This document shows, one piece after another, positions 31,185 to 43,200 of a stretch of DNA of 64,000 nt (position 1 is the first letter of the stretch; each line of letters opens with the position of its first letter). Source of the DNA: Candidula unifasciata. Lineage: Eukaryota; Mollusca; Gastropoda; Stylommatophora; Geomitridae. The DNA is taken from NCBI GenBank assembly GCA_905116865.2, contig CAJHNH020004580.1, positions 127,001 to 191,000 on the forward strand, written 5' to 3'. The notes below the pieces were generated by a model. That model was not told the origin of the DNA, did no database searches, and worked only from the letters and a program-made list of their open reading frames with translations. A program made the translations under genes and the position numbers.

Positions 31185-32540
31185 ATAGTCTGACCCAGTA
31201 CATAACAGTCTGCCCCAGTACTCAATAGTCTGCCCCTGTACTCAATAGTCTGCCCTAGTACTCAACAGTCTGCCCCTGTACTCAATAGTCTGCCCCTGTA
31301 CTCAATAGTCTGCCCTAGTACTCAACAGTCTGCCCCTGTACTCAATAGTCTGCCCCAGTACTCAATAGTCTGCCCCAGTACTCAATAGTCTGCTCCTGTA
31401 CTCAATAGTCTGCCCCAGTACTTAATAGTCTGCCCCTGTACTCAATAGTCTGCCCCAGTAATCAATAGTCTGCCCCAGTACTCAATAGTCTGCCCCTGTA
31501 CTCAATAGTCTGCCCCAGTAATCAATAGTCTGCCCCAGTACTCAATAGTCTGCCCCAGTACTCAATAGTCTGCCACAGTACTCAAAAGTCTGCCCCTGTA
31601 CTCAATAGTCTGCCCTAGTACTCAATAGTCTGCCACAGTACTCAATAGTCTGCCACAGTACTCAATAGTCTGCCACAGTACTCAATAGTCTGCCACAGTA
31701 CTCAATAGTCTGCCACAGTACTCAATAGTCTGCCCCTGTACTCAATAGTCTGTCCTAGTACTCAATAGTCTGCTACAGTACTCAATAGTCTGCTACAGTA
31801 CTCAATAGTCTGCCACAGTACTCAATAGTCTGCCCCTGTACTCAATAGTCTTCCCTAGTACTCAATAGTCTGCCCCTGTACTCAATAGTCTGCCCTAGTA
31901 CTCAATAGTCTGCCCCAGTACTTAATGGTCTGCCCCTGTACTCAATAGTCTGCCCCAGTATTCAATAGTCTGCCCAAGTACTCAACAGAGTGCCCCAGTA
32001 CTCAATAGTCTGCCCTAGTACTCAACAGTCTGCCCCTGTACTCAATAGTCTGCCACAGTACTCAATAGTCTGCCCCTGTACTCAATAGTCTGCCCCAGTA
32101 CTTAATGGTCTGCCCCTGTACTTAATGGTCTGCCCCAGTATTCAATAGTCTGCCCTAGTACTCAATAGTCTGCCCCTGTACTCAATAGTCTGCCACAGTA
32201 CTCAATAGTCTGCCACAGTACTCAATAGTCTGCCACAGTACTCAATAGTCTGCCACAGTACTCAATAGTCTGCCCCTGTACTCAATAGTCTGCCACAGTA
32301 CTCAATAGTCTGCCCCAGAACTCAATAGTCTGCCCCAGTACTCAATAGTCTGCCCCAGAACTCAATAGTCTGCCCCAGTACTTAATGGTCTGCCCCTGTA
32401 CTTAATGGTCTGCCCCAGTATTCAATAGTCTGCCCTAGTACTCAATAGTCTGCCCCTGTACTCAATAGTCTGCCCCAGTATTCAATAGTCTGCCACAGTA
32501 CTCAATAGTCTGCCCCAGTACTCAATAGTCTGCCACAGTG
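31185..32540. repeat. 20-bp minisatellite, about 68 units
   Basis: The unit is CTCAATAGTCTGCCCCAGTA. The period is locked at 20 bp with almost no indels. Positions 13-17 vary among CCCCA, CCCCT, CCACA and CCCTA. Confidence 0.97.
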
Positions 32541-32754
32541 CTGTGATGTCAATTCTTAATTCAACATTCAGTAACAACACTAGTAACATTATCAGTAATC
32601 TGATTATACATTTGTGATTTTTGCTCTGTTTTCATTTTTCTAAAATCCAACATGCAACATATCTGATCATTTTTACAACATAATCCATACGGTCAGCTAC
32701 AAATGCAATATAAGATGTGCAATCAGTTACAAAATACAATAGAACAGATTTAAT

Positions 32755-32955
32755 TAGTTATAACATGTGATAAGTTACAATGTGTAACAAAACACATGTG
32801 ATAAGTTACAATGTGTAACAAAACACATGTGATAAGTTACAATGTGTAACAAAACACATGTGATAAGTTACAATGTGTAACAAAAACACATGTGATAAGT
32901 TACAATATGTAACAAAACACATATGATGAGTTACAAAATGTAACAAAGCGTTCAC
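32755..32955. repeat. 31-bp minisatellite, 6 units
   Basis: The unit is ACATGTGATAAGTTACAATG then TGTAACAAAAC, containing the inverted TTACA/TGTAA pair. Confidence 0.9.
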
Positions 32956-33039
32956 TTACAACATGCAACAATTCATGTAATCAGGTAATGTTGTGGCAGA
33001 TTATTCAGACTAAAAACTGACATAAGGTTATTTAAACTT

Positions 33040-33660
33040 TTCTTCTGAAAGTCCATGCAGTGTGGCATTGATAATCCTGTCTACCCACAGCTTTCTGTGT
33101 CATGTACTGTCAATCTTGTCTGACCATCTTCTTCCACGCAAGGATGCTAAACCGTCTGACCTCCCTTTTCTTGTTACTTCCCCATAAACCTGTCTTTATG
33201 ACTGCTCAAACACATTCTTAGTAAAGGAATGTCATGGTTTTTCTCCCTGAGTTTCCACAATCACACAGGAAACTTTTATGCTTCAAATAGTCTAGTATGG
33301 GTCAGCTTTTCACATTTTGACAGGAAATGGTCAAGTCAGCCAAATACTGACGATTATTCCTTTTCTTCTTCTTCTATCCTACTGGTCATGCCATAAAATG
33401 TCACAGACATGAGTCAGATGTAGTTTCCTGCTTTTTGCATAGCTTGTGTTAAATGTCATATGGCCCTTCTGTAATTATATTTTTACTACATCGATCCGTT
33501 TCTTTCTTGGTCAGCCTCTTGCCTTGCAGTCTGCTGTTCTTATATAGTACACTCTAGCTGCTGGCTGATTTTGTTCTATTCTGACCAGATGACCAAATCA
33601 TTTGATCTGTTGATGTTCTACTGATGATTATCACCCTCCAAACCCTGTCAGTTTAACACT
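33040..33660 (-). mobile_element. LINE tail remnants
   Basis: Two degraded stretches (about 33,060-33,240 and 33,360-33,620) carry the WFGH/QIIWSS-type tail on the minus strand, recognised by GACCAAATCATTTGATCTGT and the surrounding order shared with 22.7 and 26.1 kb. Confidence 0.45.
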
Positions 33661-34040
33661 GGATCTGACATTTATGTGGCCTTATCTGACAAGGTTAGGC
33701 ATTCAGCACACTACACCAAAATGTAAAGGAAAGACTAACTTCCTTAGATCATTATTTTATTCAAATAATTGACTAACAGATTTTATCAATGAAATGACTT
33801 GACCACTAAGCCTGTTTCTGTCTCATTATCATGTGAAGACCGGCTGAGAACATTTCAGTAGCAAGAATCCTTTTCCTGTCACTCAAGACACAATGGAACA
33901 AGAATTAGAGGTTGACCATGCAAGCGATGGATAGATGGAATACTGTAAATACTAGCAGCTATGTAGTACATACCAAAACCTGATGCTGAAAGGCAGAACA
34001 GGACTAGAAGAAGAAGAAACATTCTCAACACTGAACAATG

Positions 34041-34201
34041 TTAGAGGACATATTGTGCATACTGTGAGTGCCAGTCCTGCAGGAATGTATGCACCAGCTG
34101 CCGTCGAAGATTGGTCCCATTGGTGCCAGTGTCAGGCTGTTCCAGAATAAACCCAACACCTCCAGTATACTTGAAGTAATCCCCCGCCCAATTGGATGTG
34201 C
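34041..34201 (-). CDS. PLD3-like: PLD3-like coding exon 10 (C-terminus, stop)
   Basis: Residues 400-452. It begins [10 protein letters not shown] and ends HSQYAQYVL followed by TAA. The C-terminus is slightly shorter than in vertebrate PLD3. A candidate AATAAA lies at 33,761-33,756 on this strand, about 280 nt after the stop; no other 3' end is obvious. Confidence 0.93.
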
Positions 34202-37200
34202 CTAAATGTGAGAACAGTTGATCAGGTCAGTGATTTCAGTTAGTGCTAGACAAACGATATCTGTAGCAAGAGGAACAATTATGAAGAAGTGTATTCTTCT
34301 TCTTCTTCTTCTTCTTCACATTCACCAGCTGTAAAGTCCTGTGGAAAGCTCTGGTTGTTTGTCCACTTCTGGACTTTAGTCTTGTTCTGGAACATGAGTT
34401 TTGCATACACATCCATTTTACAGAGCTGGCGTGTTGGTTCCTTGCCTCTCAGGCCGATGTACTCCGACTTCCAAGGAACCACCCCAAATCAGTCGACTTT
34501 AATGTCACCCTTGTTGGGGGGCAGTGGGTCTATTCTTTTGACCCCCACAATGGGATCCTGGAACCCACAAGTGTCAGTCAGTGTGGACATGTCTCATCAG
34601 GAAGTTCGTATCAGCTTGTGTATGGTTCCAGTTTGTCTAAGTGTGGTTCAGTGCTCATGTTAGGGCTTCAGGAGGACTGGTATGAGATTGGATAAATTAT
34701 TCCATAGAAAACCTTAGCTGCAAAATCCAACTATCAGCATTTCTACTAAGGGCTTGGAATGGTTCGACTGAGGATCTATACTCCACTGGGAAATGAAAAA
34801 CGGAAGACAAAGACAAAGAAGAAAAAGGAGAAGAGGAGGAGGATGGGAGAGGTGAGAAGAGAAGAAGGACGGGGAGAAAGCGGTATGAGAACATGAGTGA
34901 GGAAGAAGAAAAAAGCAACTGAAGAAGAATGAATGCTGAATGAACATCTATTCCATCTGTCCCTTGAGTGCTGACCATCAGGGACATCTAAAGGGTCCCT
35001 CCTCGCAGCACCATTCTTCTCTATTTGTGCTTCTGCACTGTTTACTCATTCCCTACGGACCCTTACAGCATCTAGTTTGTCATGCACCAATTCAGCGCCA
35101 AATCGTGCAGAACCAGTAAGTCCATCCGCCGTCCATTTTCAAAACGAACAGCATGACCTGAAGAAATTATCTGAAGGACGCTAACTACCCGGGACCTCTG
35201 AAGCAATGCTTGCCACTCTGCATGCAGCATACCTGTCTCCAAACTTCTGATCATGCTCTGTGAGTTGGTTACAATTGTTACAAGCTGAAGAAGACGTAGA
35301 GGAAGAAAGAAGAAGATGACCTAGAGAAAGAAAAAAGAAGAAGATGTAGAGGAAGAAAAAAGAAGATGTAGCAGGTTATTCTTAGAAATGCAGGCAAGCA
35401 CTGCACACACTTTGAACCCGAGTTCCCCTAGAAGGAAGTGTAAAATTTGGGTTCTGGCTGCGTACCGTTGGCACAGAGAATAGTTTTGAATCTCTTGAAA
35501 TCTCATAAAGTTGCAACATTGCATCACATTTGATCCATTTTGGCTTGGTCTGTGAGTGTAGCATTGTGGACTGAACGTTGCCACCATAAAATAAATATCC
35601 ACTGCCTTCAAAGCTAGAGGCATATGGCTTGACCACTTTACATTGTTTTTTGAATGTGGGTATGCAAAGCTGAAGTCCCAGGCAGGCTTTACAACAGCTG
35701 AAACTACGGACTCCCCTCTCTTTGCCACACTAGCCTTTGCCCAGGATATCTTAAATGTATGTGAAGAGCAGTCCTGATGAGTATAGACCCTGACCCAGGT
35801 ACATCATCATCATGCTAAAGGTCCCTTGAATGAGGGGCAGCCTCATCACAGCCCCCAGGAAGACCATACAAACTCCCCTGTCACATGTATTTTCACACCC
35901 ACAAAACTGGTGACACAATAGAGCCCCAAAATTCAAAGATTGCTAAGTTCAGGAAATACAGAGCTGAAATATGGAGAACAACTAAAACAATTATTAATAA
36001 ACTACAAACATTCATTAACTGGTGCCAGCGCAGAACAGAGAAAATTAAATGTCATGAGAGAATTACTGATGTGGAGTTTTGGGACAGAACAAAATCAAGA
36101 GGTGAAGAAAAGATGCTGGTGTTGGATAGGACATGCAGTGACAAACCCTGTGACTCTCAGTGTGAAAATGGAAAGGAGGATTCAGGCTTTTGAATGTCAA
36201 TGCTATAGATGCATTTTACAAATTAGTTATCTAGAACATAAAACTTACAAATGCGTCAGAGACAAAATATACAAATTTGCGAGACACCTCTGTCTCTCTT
36301 GGCAGTGGTGAAATTTTGCAAGCTAGCTTGGTTGGGGCACGTGGTGAGACATAATTCGATTACAAAGACTATACTTCAAGGAACATGAGGGGGGGGGGGG
36401 GGGGGGGGGTAGGTGTTTTTTTTGGGGCGAGTTGGGGCGGGGGGGGGGGGGGGGGGTGGTAGCCGTTACCGTAGCCGAAGAAGAGGAGGGCAAAGAAGAA
36501 CTGGAATGACAAGATCAAGAAATGAACAGGACTAAGTTATCATACACTTATTCATCAAGCGGAAGACAGAGAAAGAGGGCGTGTATTATGTGCTAGTGCT
36601 TCCATCAATACACCTCCATGACCCTAATGGATCAAGGGTTATGTTATGTTTGAGAAACCCTGATAACGAAATAACTATAATGTCTTTACACTGGAACCCA
36701 CAGGGGCATAACAGTAAAGGCAGACCAAAATTACACCTGGAGAAGGGAACTGGAGAATGAAGTTAAACAGATGTGAAGGGTATGGGTGAGCAAAGGATAG
36801 GATGACTTAGTGTGAGTTTGCTGAGGGCCTAAGCTTGACTGGGAGATCAAGGACAGAAGAAGCTCACACAAAAACTACGCTGACAACAACAACAACAGAA
36901 GGAGGTTCAGTGGGCTGGGCTTACCTATATAGGCATGCTGGTCTGTTACCATGTATTTGCTGTGGTTGACTCGAGCGTACGGAATCGTCTGCTGAGCCGG
37001 GGTTGACTGTACAGTGAACAGTTTCTGCAACAATTGACAGTCAATGAGTTTATTCTACTCTACAAAGCAATGTCAGAATTTAGTTAGTTAGTTAGTCTTT
37101 CCTCTTGTGTCGAGTGCGGCACATAGGGCAGAGGTCGTGACTCTCCATGCACGGCGGTCCGTTGCAATCCGTTGTAGGTCTTGGATGTTTGAGTGGCCCA

Positions 37201-40200
37201 TGAGCGAGCCTTCCCTGATGATAGTTCTAGCGTAGGGTTCCTTGGGTCTTCCACGAGATCTTTTCCCCTGTGGTGTCCAAAATGAGGGCTTGGTAAGGAA
37301 GTCTTGATTTTATCCATTCTAAGGACGTGGCCGACATAGTTCCAGCGGCGTTTTCGTATAAAATTAGACACATACTCTTGCCTGGATTCTTGCCTTATTT
37401 GTGTATTGGTTCGGAAATCTGACCATTTGAAATTTAGTATTCTTCTAAGGCATTTATTTTCAAAACTGTCTAATTTTGTGTCTAGAGTTTTCGTAATGTC
37501 AGAATAGAGAGAATCAAAGAACAAAATCAGAAATAAGATGAGCATAACAACATGCATAACATTCACTGAGAGATAATACCATGTGCTCTGGTTATCTTCT
37601 TCTTGTTCAGTTCATGTCTAGAAGGTGTGGCTTGGAGGTCAGTGTAATCATTTCCTTCATTGTGAGTAATCATGTAACTGTAATTTCAACTTGATAGCAA
37701 ACAGGTCACCCACACAGGTCACCCACACAGGTTACCCACACAGGTCACCCACACAGGTCACCCACACAGGTCACCCACACAGGTCACCCACACAGGTTAC
37801 CCACACAGGTTACCCACACAGGTCACCCACACAGGTCATCCATACAGGTCACCCACACAGGTTACCCACACAGGTCACCCACACAGGTCACCCACACAGG
37901 TCACCCACACAGCTGCTCCGTGGCTGCGGCGATGAAAACCACACACACAGAATGTCCATCCCTGTCCCCTGCCAAAAAACTGACATGATCTGCAGTCTCA
38001 GTAAAGCCAATAGCATACATAGATATTAAATTCAGCCATCAGAAGTGCCAACACAAATATTTCAACACTAGAAATGCACTTCATCGTCGACAAAAGCAGT
38101 TGCTCATATAATTCAAAACCCTGAGTACTAGGGTTCAACTTCCAAAGGGGCAGTTTATTTTGCTTTTCAATACTGGCGTTTTCAGACAGTCACATTGTGG
38201 AAGAGGTTGGGCCTCCCCATGTAGTCTTCCAAAGGAAGGTAGTGAGTACACTGTAGGCGAGTACACTGTAGGCGAGTACACTGTAGGCAAGTACACTGTA
38301 GGCAAGTACACTGTAGGCAAGTACACTGTAGGCAAGTACACTGTAGGCGAGTACACTGTAGGCGAGTACACTGTAGGCGAGTACACTGTAGGCGAGTACA
38401 CTGTAGGCAAGTACACTGTAGGCAAGTACACTGTAGGCAAGTACACTGTAGGCAACCTTCAATGTGGAGACAGCACCAAACTTTGTTTAGTGGATCTAAA
38501 TGTAAAATAGGCACCCCACTGGTAAGTCCTTCAAGACAAGAAATATGCCCCCAAAAAATCTGAAGATCTTGTCACAGTCACAAAAGAGGATGTGGGGGTT
38601 TACATGTAAAAATACTGGAGGAAAATCTGGAAGTTTCTACACAAAACTAGAGAAGAAGAAGAGGGGGAGAAGGGGGAAAGGAGGAGGAGGAGGAGAAGAA
38701 GAAGAAGAAGAAGAAGAAGAAGAAGAAGAAGAAGAAGAAGAAGAAGAAGAAGAAGAAGAAAATTAAGAGGAAGAGGAAGAAGAAAAATAATATGAAGAAG
38801 AAGAAAAAGAAGAAAAAGCACAAGCGGTTTACAGGATACCCACCACTTGTATGTTTACACGTAGATGAGGTGTCCTGTTTAATATATAGAGGGACTTGAG
38901 GAATGGGATCATGTAGGATTCTGTGTGGCTCCAGTTGCTGGCCATGAGGTAGACCCGGACATGACGATCAACTGCTGCTTCCCGGAGTGCATCATCAATC
39001 AAGGACCAGTACCTGTTCAACACAGAAAACATTCAAGCCAACTTTCATCTCTTTCTCCGAATCAGCAAACTTTCATCTCTTTCTCTAAATCAGCCAACTT
39101 TCATCTCTTTCTCCGAATCAGTCAACTTTCATCTCTTTCTCCGAATCAGCCAACTTTCATATCTTTCTCCAAATCAGCCAACTTTCATCTCTTTCTCCGA
39201 ATCAGCCAACTTTCATCTCTTTCTCAGAATCAGGCAACTATTTAATTAGAGTTTACTTAAATATTTTCTCTGAACATTTAGGTGGCAAGCGAGAGGAAGA
39301 TAAAAGAAGAGATGCACAGATGGTGGTGCAGATGAATCTTGCAAAAACGAACAAAACCTTTACTCAAGCTACCAGACAAAAACAAGAGGGCAAGATAAAT
39401 ACTAAAAACCACATTATTGAGCTACAACCTAGTAACAGTTTGACGGCAAAAGAAAGAGGAAGAAGAAGGAGTGTGTTCAACTTGTGGCTGAAAGCAATGT
39501 CTTCCCAAAGGGACACATTATACAACCACATCTTGACACATAACTGGCTGTCACACAACTTGCTTATTAAACTTCTTTTTCTTCATTCACTCTAAAACTG
39601 ACGCATTGTGCTGTGGTTTACAGCTAGCCTGTGGTATACGTGCCACTTCAGCCCAGTATAGAAAAATAATGAACTGACTGTGGAATTAGTAAATGGCAGC
39701 TAAACATTTGCTGCAAGTGTGTACAGCATATCTAGAATTAGATTAGTCGTCACTGATATCTTTTGAGGACAAACTTCATAGAGGTGTCAAGAGATTCTCA
39801 ACGACTGCTGGTTTTTTTTAAAATATATATTCAGGCTGATATCTAAAAGTGTATGAAGTAGTAGCAGTAGAAGAAGGAAGAGGATAAAAAGACAGAGGAG
39901 AAATAGAAAAAGAAGATACAAGTGAAAGAAAAACAGAAGACAGAAATTTCCAGTCACTTCTCAGCATTCAGAAATGACCTAATTAGAAATGTTTCCACAA
40001 AACTCTCAGCAATAAAATATGTCTTTATAAGGAATTTTCCCCATAAATTCTCAGCATCAAAATGTTTCCAATTAGGAATTTTCACCATAAATTCTCAGCA
40101 ATAAAATTAGTTCCCAATTAGGAATTTTTCGCATAAATTTTCTGCAATAAAATATGTTCCTAATAAGGAATTTCCCCCATAAATTCTCAGCATTAAAATA

Positions 40201-43200
40201 TGTACCCAATTAAGAATTTTTCCCATAAATTCTCAGGAATAAAATATGTTCCCAATTAGGAATTTTTTCCATAAATTCTCAGCAATAAAATATTTTCCCA
40301 ATTATGAATTTTCCCCATGAATTTTCAGCAATAAAATATGTTCCTAATAAGGAATTTCCTCCATAAATTTTCAGCATTAAAATATGTACCCAATTAAGAA
40401 TTTTTCCCATAAATTCTTAGGAAGAAAATATGTTCCCAATTAGGAATTTTCACCATAAATTCTCAGCAAATAAAATATGCTCCCAATTAGGAATTTTCCC
40501 CACAAATTCTCAGCAATAAAATATGTTCCTAATAAGGAATTTCCCCCATAAATTCTCAGCAATAAAATATGTACCCAATTAGGAATTTCCCCCATAAATT
40601 CTCAGCAATAAAATATGTTCAAAATTAGGAATTTTCCCCATAAATTCTCAGCAATAAAATATGTTCCCAATAAGGAATTGTTCCCATACATTTTCAGCAA
40701 TAAAATATGTTCCCAAATAGAAATTTTCCCCATAAATTCTCAGCAATAAAATATGTTTCCAATTAGGTATTATCTGATCAATTCCCAGCATTTAGAATTG
40801 TCGTAATACTTCAGTGGTCTCCAACCCCCCATTGCCACGACTCTTCTTTGGCTCTAATTATGTACCCCATTGCAACGACTCTTCTTTGGCTCTAATTATT
40901 ACTTCTCAGACACATTGAGAGATACTTGAACACGGCAAGCCTGAACAGAAACAAATGCTGAGAAACACTGAACAGCTGATAAAGACTCGATGCGAATGCC
41001 GGGTTCGATCCCAGCGGCGGGCCATGTGCCTTGTGTTGGTTTCGACAGTGGTATCAAGAGAGCCGACCATCCAGAATGCAATGGTAAACTACTGGACGTA
41101 AATTTGCCTAGAAAAACCACACAACAGCCAGGGGCTGTTGGGGTTGGTTCTGCAAAGTCCTGTAAAGGATACGCAACTAACCTTATTCTCCAATGAGGTC
41201 TTTTCGATCAACCAATGCGCTAGAGATATATTGTCTAGGCACCCAGCTATGTTCACATACATCTCAAGCTTGCACTGCGTTCACAGACAGTGCAGCACAG
41301 CTGACATTCGCGCCTCCATCATGTTGTCATCAATTGATTAGCCAGATTTCCTTGGGCTAGTGGCTCGAATACATTTCCTCAATCTTCTCAGGACATTCAG
41401 CTCAGGCACTCCAACTGCCACAAGACCAGACAGAAAACAAGACTGCCCTATCTCATTCTCTCACAGATTAAATAGCCTTTTACTTTCCTTGTGAACTTCC
41501 AGACCATTCTCACGCATTCAGGTTTTTTCACATAGCTTATTTTTGGCAAAAATGCACAAAGTTAACGTTTGCCTCAATCTGACACTCGATTTATTCACAT
41601 ATATATTTTTCTTAATACCACCTATTATGAATAATTTATGATAATGACATATGAAGGGGAAAATGACCCCCCCCCCCCCCCCCCCCCCCCAGTATATGAC
41701 AAGACCCCCACGCGCCCCCAACATAAACAAATGTAATTTTAAAAGTAAAGGTTGGAGACCTCTACAATACTTGACCTTGTCATGGATGTCAATCTCGATA
41801 TCATTATTAAAGTGAACTAACATCACAGCACTCAGATCATTCCCATATGCACTCTATCCTCATCTTCAGCAGCCAGCATGACATCAGTAGCAGTCTGACT
41901 GTTTCCAGCCTGTCTTTCTTCTGAGTGCAGAGTGACAGCCAGATCCCTTGGTTTCTTGTTGTTTCTCTTGTAATCAGCTATCCACGTATATGCCTTATTT
42001 AACTGCTCCCAAATGGCTATATGTGTATTATTTAACTGCTCCCAAATGGCTATATGTGTATTATTTAACTGCTCCCAAATGGCTATATGTGTATTATTTA
42101 ACTGCTCCCAAATGGCTATTCGTGTATGTAACAATTTGAACATAAACATAAAATGTATGACAAACATACTTACGTTTTATTAACAGAATAAATGACCAAG
42201 GGGTAATAATCCATTACAGAAATATAGATGAACTTCTTGGCGGACCTGATGACATTCAGGATGGCATCTATGTCGTTGGCTCGACCACTGGGGCAGAAGG
42301 ATGGCGGAGAGCTCTGATCAGGTCACAAATGATGTTTCAAAGTTGAGTTTTTATGAGTAAGTTAAAACAAACTAACATAAAATAAAACATTTTCAATCCC
42401 CTCAAAAGAAAGGCAGATAGAAAATACATTAACATAGCAAGGCTCCTTTTTTAAATTGTACATAACAATTTCAGATGCACCCACACACTTTTGTGGTGCC
42501 CTAATATAGTTGCTATACGGTTATATGGTTGAAAGGGTTTTGGGAATGTGTGCTTATTTGACTCTAATTTTTGAGATGTTAATCTTACTGACTGCCAAAC
42601 AAGTTAAAAAAAATTAACAATAAAAATGAGTTTCCATTTGCCACAACAATAAAGGGCCATGGCTCAACACGTACTGAGTACACGGTCAGTAATTAATGTA
42701 AAGGGCTGTCTTGTACTGAGTACGCGGTCAGTAATTAATGTAAAGGACTGTCTTGTACTGAGTACAAGGTCAGTAATTAACGTAAAGGACTGTCTTGTAC
42801 TGAGTACACGGTCAGTAATTAACGAAAAGGACTGTCTTGTACTGAGTACACGGTCAGTAATTAACGTAAAGGACTGTCTTGTACTGAGTACACGGTCAGT
42901 AATTAACGTAAAGGACTGTCTTGTACTGAGTACACGGTCAGTAATTAACGTACAGGACTGTCTTGTACTGAGTACACGGTCAGTAATTAACGTAAAGGAC
43001 TGTCTTGTACTGAGTACACGGTCAGTAATTTACGTAAAGGACTGTCTTGTACTGAGTACACGGTCAGTAATTAATGTAAAGGACTGTCTTAATGCTAGTG
43101 CCATATTGGACCAATGAGGATGTACTGATATTTTTGTAGATCAACTGGCACATGATGATTGATGTAGTCAACATTACACCAGACAACTTTACTTTCCAGG

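Noticed and set aside
31185..32540. CRISPR-like look: regular short repeats over 1.3 kb
   Set aside because: There are no unique spacers; the 20-bp units are directly adjacent. The context is an animal genome.
38182..38514. Cys-rich [13 protein letters not shown]s resembling a metallothionein
   Set aside because: Pure product of the 15-bp array on one strand; other frames are equally open.
42659..43117. 152-codon ORF as a possible repeat protein
   Set aside because: The unit is 42 bp, so the frame stays open by arithmetic alone. The sequence lies in a PLD intron on the opposite strand.
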